Assembly: GCA_011371325.1 (NCBI GenBank)
Contig: DRQV01000283.1
Span: 1 to 8,527, forward strand
DNA length: 8,527 bases
Direction: 5' to 3'
DNA from: Thioploca sp.
GTDB lineage: Bacteria > Pseudomonadota > Gammaproteobacteria > Beggiatoales > Beggiatoaceae
Shown here: in pieces, positions 1 through 5,552 of the stretch
Layout: each line of letters opens with the position of its first letter
Position numbering within the stretch: position 1 is the first letter of the stretch
The notes under the pieces: model-generated
Told to the model about the DNA's origin: nothing
The model's input: the letters and a program-made list of their open reading frames with translations, nothing else
The model's database searches: none
Position numbers and translations under genes: made by a program

Positions 1-270
1 GTTTATTATTGATTTTTACCGGTACCGATGAATAATGCTAAGGATATGGCTAATTAAATAGATTTTAAAGCTTTTTATCAATTAGGCACTTCTTTCAGAC
101 CTTCATAAAAATATATTAATTATTTGGATCGAAATTATCTTGCTTTTATGGTTTATAATGGTTTTATTCTGAAAATTGTAATTAAGACAATATAAAGATA
201 TTTAAATTGATAATAATTCTATAAAGAATATTTATTTAATCCAGTTTTGTAACCAAAGCGAGTAGTCTAA
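1..270. other. AT-rich non-coding region upstream of soeB
   Basis: No convincing gene lies here. All three + strand frames close early, with stops at 10-12, 29-31 and 33-35, so an upstream gene could end in the first 35 bases but cannot be identified from so little. The soeA gene that normally precedes soeB directly is not visible. A perfect TATAAT lies at 154-159 without a convincing -35 box at proper spacing, so I do not call a promoter. The ribosome site for soeB is weak (GCGAG at 258-262). This stretch is therefore probably the soeBC leader and promoter region plus the tail of an unknown gene. Confidence 0.5.
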
Positions 271-1005
271 ATGAAACAACTAGCTTTAATTATTGATCTC
301 AATGTATGTGTTGGCTGTCATGCTTGTGTAACCAGTTGCAAAGAATGGAATACTTCTGGTTGGGCTGGACCAATGTCAGATGTAAATCCATATGATGCTA
401 ATCCAACCGGGACATTCTTTAATCGAGTACAAACTTTTGAAGTGGGAACCTTTCCTAATACTGAAACTGTACATTTTCCCAAAAGTTGCCTTCACTGTGA
501 AAATCCTCCTTGCGTACCAGTCTGTCCAACTGGAGCTAGTTACAAACGTGAGGTAGATGGCATAGTATTAGTTGATTATGATAAATGTATCGGTTGTAAA
601 TATTGTTCTTGGGCCTGTCCCTATGGTACTCGTGAATTTGATCAGAAACAAAAAGTAATGAAAAAATGTACTTTATGTGTAGATCGGATTTATGATAAAA
701 CTTTGCCAGAATCAGAACGTAAACCAGCTTGTGTATTAGCATGTCCAACTAATGCTCGTTTGTTTGGTGATGTTCATGATCCTGACTCTGAAGTATCACA
801 ATTAATTCGAGAAAATGGTGGCTATCAGTTGATGCCAGAATGGGGTACTAATCCTTCCAATCATTATCTACCTCGCCGCAAAACTCATTTTAAAATTCAT
901 GAATATGAATTACAACGAGTTGATAATCCACTTAAAAAAGAAGGTTTACTACCAGAACCGGCAAAAGACCAACAAACATTGGATGATATTTATTCAAGTT
1001 GGTAA
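271..1005 (+). CDS. soeB: SoeB-like sulfite dehydrogenase iron-sulfur subunit
   Basis: This is a 244-residue ferredoxin-like electron-transfer subunit of a complex iron-sulfur molybdoenzyme. The sequence shows sixteen cysteines in four groups: C13/C16/C19/C23, C73/C76/C81/C85, C106/C109/C112/C116 and C133/C136/C154/C158. This is the DmsB/PhsB/NrfC-type arrangement that binds four [4Fe-4S] clusters. The N-terminal motif VCVGCHACVTSCKEWNTSG and the following segment look like SoeB, which passes electrons from the molybdopterin subunit SoeA to the membrane subunit SoeC as sulfite is oxidised to sulfate on the cytoplasmic side. No signal peptide is present, in agreement with a cytoplasmic location. 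The ATG at 271 starts directly before the conserved strand and Cys motif. soeC follows after 46 bases. Alternatives are DmsB or another NrfC-like subunit; the DmsC/SoeC-type partner favours Soe. The catalytic subunit gene is not in the window. Confidence 0.85.
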   Translation: MKQLALIIDLNVCVGCHACVTSCKEWNTSGWAGPMSDVNPYDANPTGTFFNRVQTFEVGTFPNTETVHFPKSCLHCENPPCVPVCPTGASYKREVDGIVLVDYDKCIGCKYCSWACPYGTREFDQKQKVMKKCTLCVDRIYDKTLPESERKPACVLACPTNARLFGDVHDPDSEVSQLIRENGGYQLMPEWGTNPSNHYLPRRKTHFKIHEYELQRVDNPLKKEGLLPEPAKDQQTLDDIYSSW

Positions 1006-1041
1006 CCATATATTTACATAAACCATATTGATATTTAATAC

Positions 1042-1046
1042 AGAGG
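1042..1046 (+). promoter_or_regulatory. ribosome binding site that sets the soeC start
   Basis: AGAGG stands 5 nt before the ATG at 1052. It supports this start over the in-frame TTG at 1028, which has no comparable site and would add eight residues not expected in SoeC. Confidence 0.75.
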
Positions 1047-1051
1047 TACTT

Positions 1052-2035
1052 ATGCATCCAGCATTTTCGGTAATTTTTTTAACTACTCTAATTGGAATTG
1101 GTCAGGGTTTATTTTTAGCTCTTTATAGTGGTCAAGTTTATTCCATGATGGAATTGTTACCAACTCAAGATAGCCATAGCTTTTATGCGTTAGGTAGTTT
1201 GCTTGCCGTTGGATTTTTGATGGCAGGGCTATTTGCTTCTTTTTTCCATTTAGGCCGTCCTATGCGTGCTTGGCGTTCGGTGAGCAAATGGCGGACTTCT
1301 TGGTTATCCCGTGAAGTTATAGTTTTACCAGCTACAATATCACTCATAGCATTCTATGGTTGTATTCATTATTTCGGTTGGAATCAACAATTATTTACTA
1401 TGGATAAATTTCAATCAATTGATTTGTCCTTAATTATTGGAATGCTTGCCACATTAAGCACTTTTACTTTATTTATATGTACCAGCATGATTTATGCTAG
1501 TGTAAAGTTTATGCAAGAATGGTATAATCCATTGACGGTTATAAATTATATATTATTAGGAACAGCATCTGGTTTTACTTTAGCAGCAATTTTTTCAATA
1601 ATCATGGAAGCTGATGTAGTTGGTTTTTATGTATTATGGTCTATTATATTAATAATAATGGCATTTGTAACTCGTGTTGCAACATTATTACGCAATCATA
1701 ATATTACTTTTAAATCAAATCTTCAAACTGCTATTGGGATACGTCATACTGTTATTACTCAAAAATCTCAAGGAGCCATGTGCGGTTCTTTCAATACTCG
1801 TGAGTTTTTTCACAATAAATCTGCAACTGAACTTAAAATAATAAAAAATATATTTCTATTATTAGTTTTTCCAGTTCCAATATTTATGCTTATATTAGCA
1901 ATTTCCGGAGTATTTACTTTATATTTAACCTTAAGTGCTTTTCTAATTCAGTATTTGGGTTTAATTGCAGAACGTTGGTATTTTTTTAGTGAGGGTAAGC
2001 GTCCACAAAACATTTATTATCAATCTGTTGCTTAA
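1052..2035 (+). CDS. soeC: SoeC-like membrane anchor of sulfite dehydrogenase (DmsC/NrfD-like)
   Basis: This is a 327-residue integral membrane protein, the likely quinone-reducing anchor that receives electrons from SoeB. About eight hydrophobic segments are visible, near residues 5-25, 46-66, 87-107, 126-149, 161-185, 190-213, 267-290 and 291-312. Family-type motifs are HLGRPMRAWRSVSKWRTSWL after helix 2 and ERWYFFSEGKRPQNIYY at the C-terminus, both typical of SoeC/DmsC. The frame is open from a TTG at 1028, but I choose the ATG at 1052. It has AGAGG at 1042-1046 with a 5-nt spacer, and the protein then begins MHPAFSVIFLTTLIGIGQG as in SoeC proteins. The short gap after soeB supports one operon and one complex. 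A DMSO-reductase anchor is the main alternative. Many hydrophobic codons are AT-rich, as in the rest of the window. Confidence 0.85.
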   Translation: MHPAFSVIFLTTLIGIGQGLFLALYSGQVYSMMELLPTQDSHSFYALGSLLAVGFLMAGLFASFFHLGRPMRAWRSVSKWRTSWLSREVIVLPATISLIAFYGCIHYFGWNQQLFTMDKFQSIDLSLIIGMLATLSTFTLFICTSMIYASVKFMQEWYNPLTVINYILLGTASGFTLAAIFSIIMEADVVGFYVLWSIILIIMAFVTRVATLLRNHNITFKSNLQTAIGIRHTVITQKSQGAMCGSFNTREFFHNKSATELKIIKNIFLLLVFPVPIFMLILAISGVFTLYLTLSAFLIQYLGLIAERWYFFSEGKRPQNIYYQSVA

Positions 2036-2082
2036 AATGGGATGATATTTTAGTGATTTTTAATTAACTTACTAAAGATATG

Positions 2083-2114
2083 TTCAGATATCAATGTAAA
2101 TTCTGATATCTGAA
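2083..2114. terminator. probable bidirectional terminator hairpin between convergent soeC and M23 genes
   Basis: TTCAGATATCA at 2083-2093 is perfectly complementary to TGATATCTGAA at 2104-2114, giving an 11-bp stem with a 10-nt loop. It extends by three more pairs, one of them G-U, to 2080 and 2117. It lies in the 86-base gap between two gene ends that face each other, where a shared terminator is expected. Neither side has a clean run of T, only AT-rich sequence, so termination strength is uncertain. An RNA-stabilising 3' hairpin is the alternative. Confidence 0.6.
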
Positions 2115-2121
2115 TATTAAA

Positions 2122-2883
2122 TTATTTAAATTTAACGTATTGTGACAGTTTTATGTTTTCAGATAATCTAAAATTTTTTATAGAACCTAGATATTTGATG
2201 GGATTAATAGCAACTTTAGCTTGACGAATTTCAAAATGCACATGAGGACCAGTTGAACGTCCAGTTGAACCAACCAAGGCTATTTTTTGTCCTCGTTTTA
2301 CTATATCCCCAGCTTTAACTAGGTTTTTGCTATTATGACCATAACGAGTGGAATAAATATCACTATGCTTAATTTCTACTAAATTACCATAACCTCGCAC
2401 ACGTTTGGCACGAACTACAACTCCATCTTCTACTGCAAATATTGGAGTACCTCTTTTAGCAGCTATGTCAATGCCTTTATGCATACGTCGACCACGTTTT
2501 CCATAACTTGATGATACTCTACCTTGTTTTAAAGGCCAATTTTTTGGTAAACTCCTAGTGCGAAAGCGATATTCTTGTAAAAACTTCTTAGAAACTAGCT
2601 GAATCGAACGTTTTATGTTAGAAGGAATTTTTTTTCCGGCTATTTTATCCCAAGAAATACTAAAATCAGTATTTTTAGCATATTGATTAATTTGTTTGGT
2701 ATTTGTCAAAGCATCAACTCGTAATGCTAAACTATTGCTAGATTCAGTGACACGTTTACTAAATCGTAAAGCTGAATAAGCACTTGCCACGGTAAGCATA
2801 AATACAAGTGCGATTGATATAATTATTGGATAAATCCAATAAAATCTGTTCGCAAAATTCTTTTTAATCAAAACTATATTCAT
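2122..2883 (-). CDS. M23 family (LytM-type) peptidoglycan metallopeptidase
   Basis: This 253-residue envelope protein probably cuts peptide cross-links in peptidoglycan. It has a basic N-terminus, one membrane segment or uncleaved signal anchor at about residues 14-34, and a linker of about 80 residues. The C-terminal M23 domain starts at about residue 115. The zinc ligands H135 and D139 (HKGID) and H216 (GPHVHFE) are present, as are the catalytic-type H183 (YGH) and H214. The domain therefore looks active rather than a degenerate EnvC/NlpD-like activator. The start ATG at 2881-2883 has a GGAAAAAAGAAT leader. In Pseudomonas and relatives an M23 gene lies at this place between dciA and secA; here dciA is on one side but secA is missing on the other. 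It could be cotranscribed with lpxC through the antisense dciA. The exact substrate is unknown. Confidence 0.88.
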   Translation of the reverse strand: MNIVLIKKNFANRFYWIYPIIISIALVFMLTVASAYSALRFSKRVTESSNSLALRVDALTNTKQINQYAKNTDFSISWDKIAGKKIPSNIKRSIQLVSKKFLQEYRFRTRSLPKNWPLKQGRVSSSYGKRGRRMHKGIDIAAKRGTPIFAVEDGVVVRAKRVRGYGNLVEIKHSDIYSTRYGHNSKNLVKAGDIVKRGQKIALVGSTGRSTGPHVHFEIRQAKVAINPIKYLGSIKNFRLSENIKLSQYVKFK

Positions 2884-2917
2884 AATATTCTTTTTTCCAA
2901 ATTAGATTAAAATCTTC
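2884..2917. promoter_or_regulatory. compact divergent start region between the M23 gene and dciA
   Basis: Only 34 bases separate two divergent start codons, so promoters must overlap the coding sequences. TAAAAT at 2908-2913 resembles a -10 box and lies 4 nt before the dciA ATG. It is part of a small inverted repeat, AGATT (2904-2908) and AATCT (2911-2915). dciA has no visible Shine-Dalgarno sequence, so a leaderless or nearly leaderless transcript is possible. On the other strand, TCTAAT is a possible -10 for the M23 gene. These assignments are weak. Confidence 0.3.
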
Positions 2918-3217
2918 ATGAAACCTGTAACTAATATAATAACAAACAAGTCCAGTTGGTTATATCATTTATCAAATCATTGTAAAATGTTGAAATCAAT
3001 TGATAAAGTATTAAATAACAGTTTACCATCACCATTAAGTCAACACTGTCAAGTTGCAAATTGGCGTGAAAAAATTTTAATCGTACATACAGATTCTTCT
3101 TTGTGGGCAACTAGATTGCGTTATATGAGCCCTTTTCTTATCACAAAATGGCAACAAGAATCATCTATGCCTACCATTAATAAAATTATAGTCAAAGTAC
3201 TTCCAACTTTGTTATAA
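2918..3217 (+). CDS. dciA: DciA-like replicative helicase loader (DUF721), short form
   Basis: This 99-residue protein resembles the DUF721/DciA family, which helps load the DnaB replicative helicase in bacteria that lack DnaC or DnaI. Family features seen are the leucine-rich N-terminal half, PLSQHCQVANWREKILIVHT (residues 39-58) and SLWATRLRYMSPFL (61-74), with the conserved tryptophan at W63. These form the KH-like fold core. Position also supports the call: a DUF721 gene lies next to lpxC and an M23 gene in Pseudomonas, where PA4405 was identified as DciA. The protein ends soon after the core, whereas Pseudomonas and Vibrio DciA are about 150 residues with a flexible C-terminal extension. 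I keep the ATG at 2918 because the MKPVTNII start fits related short DUF721 proteins, although no ribosome site is seen. It converges on lpxC with a 38-base gap and no hairpin. Confidence 0.75.
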   Translation: MKPVTNIITNKSSWLYHLSNHCKMLKSIDKVLNNSLPSPLSQHCQVANWREKILIVHTDSSLWATRLRYMSPFLITKWQQESSMPTINKIIVKVLPTLL

Positions 3218-3255
3218 CACTGCTTTCAATAATCATACCATTTACAATTTCATAT

Positions 3256-4170
3256 TCAAGATGCTAAGGGTTGAAGTGAACCTAATATTGGTGTCTCCAC
3301 ATCATTATCCTCACAACACACCATTTCCCAGGCATTTTCATTTGCTAATAAAGTACGCAATAGGATATTATTTAATTTATGTCCAGATTTATGGCCGCTA
3401 AACGCACCAATTAGGCCATGACCTAATAAATATAAATCTCCAACTGCATCAAGTACTTTATGCTTTACAAATTCATCTTCATAACGTAAACCATCTTCAT
3501 TTAAAATACGATAGTCGTCGACTACTATAGCATTTTCTAAACTGCCTCCTAGAGCTAATTGATTTTCACGTAGTAACTCTATATCTCGCATAAAACCAAA
3601 AGTTCTAGCTCGGCTAACTTCTTTAACAAAAGCTGTTTTAGAAAAATCAATCTCGGTGTAATTAGGATTTTGTCTAAAAACTGGATGCTCAAAATCTATT
3701 TTAAAACTAACTTTAAAACCATCAAAAGGATCAAAACGAGCCCATTTATCACCTTGTTGTACCTTTATTGTACGTTTAATACGAATATACTTTTTAGGTA
3801 CGTTCTGTTCTTCTATACCGGCTGATTGAATTAAAAATACAAACGGTCCAGCACTGCCGTCCATAATTGGGACTTCAGGTGCACTAACATCAATATAGGC
3901 ATTATCTATGCCTAAACCTGCTAAAGCGGATAATAAATGTTCTACTGTAGAAATTTTAACTGTATCTTTCACTAAAGTTGTTGAAAGTCTAGTATCCCCA
4001 ACGTTTTCAGCTCGAGCTTTAATTTCTATTGGAACATCCAAATCGACTCGTCTAAAAATTATTCCACTATTGGCCAAAGCTGGCCGTAAAGTTATATATA
4101 CTTTTTCACCAGTGTGTAAACCGACACCAGTGGCATTAATTACCTTCTTTAAGGTACGCTGCTTTATCAT
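3256..4170 (-). CDS. lpxC: UDP-3-O-acyl-N-acetylglucosamine deacetylase
   Basis: LpxC is the zinc enzyme that removes acetate from UDP-3-O-acyl-GlcNAc, the committed step of lipid A synthesis, in the cytoplasm. The 304 residues match the family length (E. coli 305) and align from the first residue, MIKQRTLKKVINATGVGLHTG. Zinc ligands H78 (in STVEHLLSALAGLGIDN), H237 and D241 (HKVLDAVGDL) are present, as is the catalytic-type H264 (HKSGHKLNN). E77, the general base position, is also kept, as is the PIMDGSAGPF motif at 101-110. The gene lies 66 bases after ftsZ on the same strand, and that gap contains a good promoter. An A-T rich start and a GGGGA ribosome site 10 nt away suggest modest initiation. 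The enzyme shows that the cell makes lipopolysaccharide or at least lipid A, so it has a Gram-negative outer membrane. Confidence 0.98.
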   Translation of the reverse strand: MIKQRTLKKVINATGVGLHTGEKVYITLRPALANSGIIFRRVDLDVPIEIKARAENVGDTRLSTTLVKDTVKISTVEHLLSALAGLGIDNAYIDVSAPEVPIMDGSAGPFVFLIQSAGIEEQNVPKKYIRIKRTIKVQQGDKWARFDPFDGFKVSFKIDFEHPVFRQNPNYTEIDFSKTAFVKEVSRARTFGFMRDIELLRENQLALGGSLENAIVVDDYRILNEDGLRYEDEFVKHKVLDAVGDLYLLGHGLIGAFSGHKSGHKLNNILLRTLLANENAWEMVCCEDNDVETPILGSLQPLAS

Positions 4171-4205
4171 CTAAGGTGTATCCCCGTCGTATTAAGGCAG
4201 TCGGT

Positions 4206-4233
4206 ATTATAATTTAAAGTCATTAAGCACCAA
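4206..4233 (-). promoter_or_regulatory. sigma-70-like promoter for lpxC
   Basis: On the - strand TTGGTG (4228-4233) is followed after 16 bases by a perfect TATAAT (4206-4211). It begins 3 bases beyond the ftsZ stop, so transcription would start near 4200 and leave a leader of about 30 nt before the lpxC ATG. It would let lipid A synthesis be set apart from division gene expression. The -35 box matches only three of six bases. Confidence 0.55.
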
Positions 4234-4236
4234 TTT

Positions 4237-5406
4237 TTAAGATGCTTGTTGACGCAAAAAGGATGGAACGTCTAAGTAATCTAAAGATTGACTATCATTT
4301 TCATCAAGTGAACTATCATTACCAGCTTGCAGACGTGCTACTGTTGGTTTATCAAACTCTTTATAATCGCTAATTTTACCAGATTTAGTAATACTAGTAA
4401 CTACTTGTTTAGATACTTCTTTTAATTTAGGATGTTCTATTGTTTCGGTAGCAGTTCCTACTCCAGTTGCAATTACTGTAACTCGCAACTCATCATTCAT
4501 TTCTGGGTCAAGAGCAGTACCCACAACTACTGTAGCATTTTCTGAAGCAAATTCCTTAATCACCTCACCCATTTCTTCAAATTCACCAATACTTAAATCC
4601 ATACCAGCAGTCATGTTTACTAAAATTCCTCTAGCACCTTTTAAGTCAACATCGGCTAATAAAGGGCTAGATATAGCTTCAGTTCCAGCTTTACGAGCTC
4701 TGCCTTCTCCTTTAGCATAACCAGAACCCATCATAGCCAAGCCCATTTCCTGCATAACTGTAGTAACATCAGCAAAATCTACATTTATTAAGCCTGGGCG
4801 AGTAATTAGTTCTGAAATACCTTGTACCGCACTATATAAAACATCATTAGCCTTTTTAAAAGCATCGATTAAAGTGGCATCTTTACCTAATACATCACGT
4901 AATTTTTCATTCGGAATTATAATCAACGAATCTACATGTTGACTTAATTCTTGAATGCCTTCTTCAGCTACCATTGCTCTTTTACGACCTTCAAATGGAA
5001 ATGGCCGAGTAACTACAGCAACTGTTAAAATTCCAATTTCTTTAGCAACTTGTGCCACAACCGGAGCAGCTCCAGTACCAGTTCCACCTCCCATTCCAGC
5101 AGTAACGAAAACCATGTCAGTACCTTCAAGAACGGCCATAATTCGTTCACGATCTTCTAAAGCTGCTTGCTCACCAACTTCAGGATTAGCTCCAGCTCCC
5201 AATCCTTTGGTGACATCTGTGCCAAGCTGTAAAATTGTTCGAGCTGAAGAGTTTTTTAATGCTTGGGCATCGGTATTAGCACAAATGAATTCCACTCCTT
5301 CAATACTACCTTGAAGCATGTGTTCAACTGCATTTCCACCGCCACCGCCAACCCCAATTACTTTAATTACAGCATTTTGGCTATATGTATCCATCAATTC
5401 AAACAT
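4237..5406 (-). CDS. ftsZ: cell division tubulin-like GTPase FtsZ
   Basis: FtsZ polymerises with GTP into the ring that recruits the division machinery. The 389 residues are close to the E. coli length of 383. The glycine-rich loop GVGGGGGNAV lies at residues 18-27 and the tubulin signature GGGTGTG at 106-112. The T7 loop NVDFADVTTVM at 208-218 includes the catalytic aspartates D210 and D213. After a short variable linker, the C-terminal peptide LDYLDVPSFLRQQA (375-388) is the binding site for FtsA and ZipA. All parts look intact. The ATG at 5404-5406 has TGGAGA 8 nt upstream. It follows ftsA after 146 bases, an unusually large gap for this packed cluster, which holds a candidate promoter and a 7-bp tandem repeat. 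Vesicomyid clam symbionts such as Ruthia and Vesicomyosocius are reported to lack ftsZ, so those are unlikely sources. Confidence 0.99.
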   Translation of the reverse strand: MFELMDTYSQNAVIKVIGVGGGGGNAVEHMLQGSIEGVEFICANTDAQALKNSSARTILQLGTDVTKGLGAGANPEVGEQAALEDRERIMAVLEGTDMVFVTAGMGGGTGTGAAPVVAQVAKEIGILTVAVVTRPFPFEGRKRAMVAEEGIQELSQHVDSLIIIPNEKLRDVLGKDATLIDAFKKANDVLYSAVQGISELITRPGLINVDFADVTTVMQEMGLAMMGSGYAKGEGRARKAGTEAISSPLLADVDLKGARGILVNMTAGMDLSIGEFEEMGEVIKEFASENATVVVGTALDPEMNDELRVTVIATGVGTATETIEHPKLKEVSKQVVTSITKSGKISDYKEFDKPTVARLQAGNDSSLDENDSQSLDYLDVPSFLRQQAS

Positions 5407-5430
5407 TCAATTGATCTCCAAATAATAAAT

Positions 5431-5461
5431 AATTCTTAATTCTTAATTCTTAATTCTTAAT
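5431..5461. repeat. 7-bp tandem repeat, 4.4 copies, in the ftsZ leader
   Basis: AATTCTT is repeated exactly four times (5431-5437, 5438-5444, 5445-5451, 5452-5458) and followed by a partial copy AAT to 5461. On the ftsZ coding strand it reads AAGAATT. It lies between the proposed ftsZ promoter and the ribosome site, so it would be in the 5' untranslated RNA. Perfect short repeats of this kind can gain or lose copies by strand slippage. Confidence 0.9.
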
Positions 5462-5476
5462 GAAATTCTTTAAAAC

Positions 5477-5505
5477 ATTTAAAAGTGTTTGAATTCAGTT
5501 CACAA
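5477..5505 (-). promoter_or_regulatory. candidate sigma-70 promoter for ftsZ
   Basis: On the - strand TTGTGA (5500-5505; 4 of 6 matches) and TTAAAT (5477-5482; 4 of 6) are separated by the ideal 17 bases. Transcription would start near 5470 and give a leader of about 64 nt that includes the heptamer repeat. An A-tract/T-tract lies at the correct place upstream for an UP element. In such AT-rich DNA chance matches are common. Confidence 0.45.
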
Positions 5506-5512
5506 TTTACAC

Positions 5513-5530
5513 TTAAAAAAGTTTTTTTAA
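5513..5530. promoter_or_regulatory. A-tract/T-tract palindrome, possible UP element upstream of ftsZ
   Basis: TTAAAAAA (5513-5520) and TTTTTTAA (5523-5530) form an inverted repeat with a 2-base centre. Relative to a start near 5470 it covers about -43 to -60, where the RNA polymerase alpha subunits bind UP elements. Such tracts also bend DNA. A weak ftsA terminator is less likely because the loop would be too small and no G/C pairs stabilise it. Confidence 0.4.
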
Positions 5531-5552
5531 TTTTATCTTTAAGTATTAACCA

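Noticed and set aside
28..57. Tiny open frame starting ATG AAT AAT GCT before soeB
   Set aside because: Nine codons with no ribosome site; it cannot be told apart from chance or from the tail of a decayed gene.
154..159. Perfect TATAAT as a soeB promoter
   Set aside because: No -35 box lies at 15-19 bases upstream and no extended -10 is present at exact spacing; such hexamers occur by chance in DNA this rich in A and T.
536..748. Open frame of 70 codons on the - strand inside soeB
   Set aside because: It is antisense to a well conserved cysteine-rich gene, has no family resemblance and no supporting start signals.
1028..1051. Upstream TTG start for soeC adding eight residues
   Set aside because: The ATG at 1052 has a good AGAGG site and gives the usual MHPAFS N-terminus.
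3908..4174. Open frame of 88 codons on the + strand opposite the 5' part of lpxC
   Set aside because: It is a reflection of lpxC codon use; the lpxC motifs on the other strand are decisive.
4955..5314. Open frame of 119 codons on the + strand opposite ftsZ
   Set aside because: The Pro/Ala/Ser/Val-rich translation mirrors the glycine-rich FtsZ core on the complementary strand and shows no domain.
5431..5461. Heptamer repeat as a CRISPR-like array or replication iteron
   Set aside because: Units are contiguous and only 7 bp with no spacers, and there are no cas or replication initiator genes nearby.
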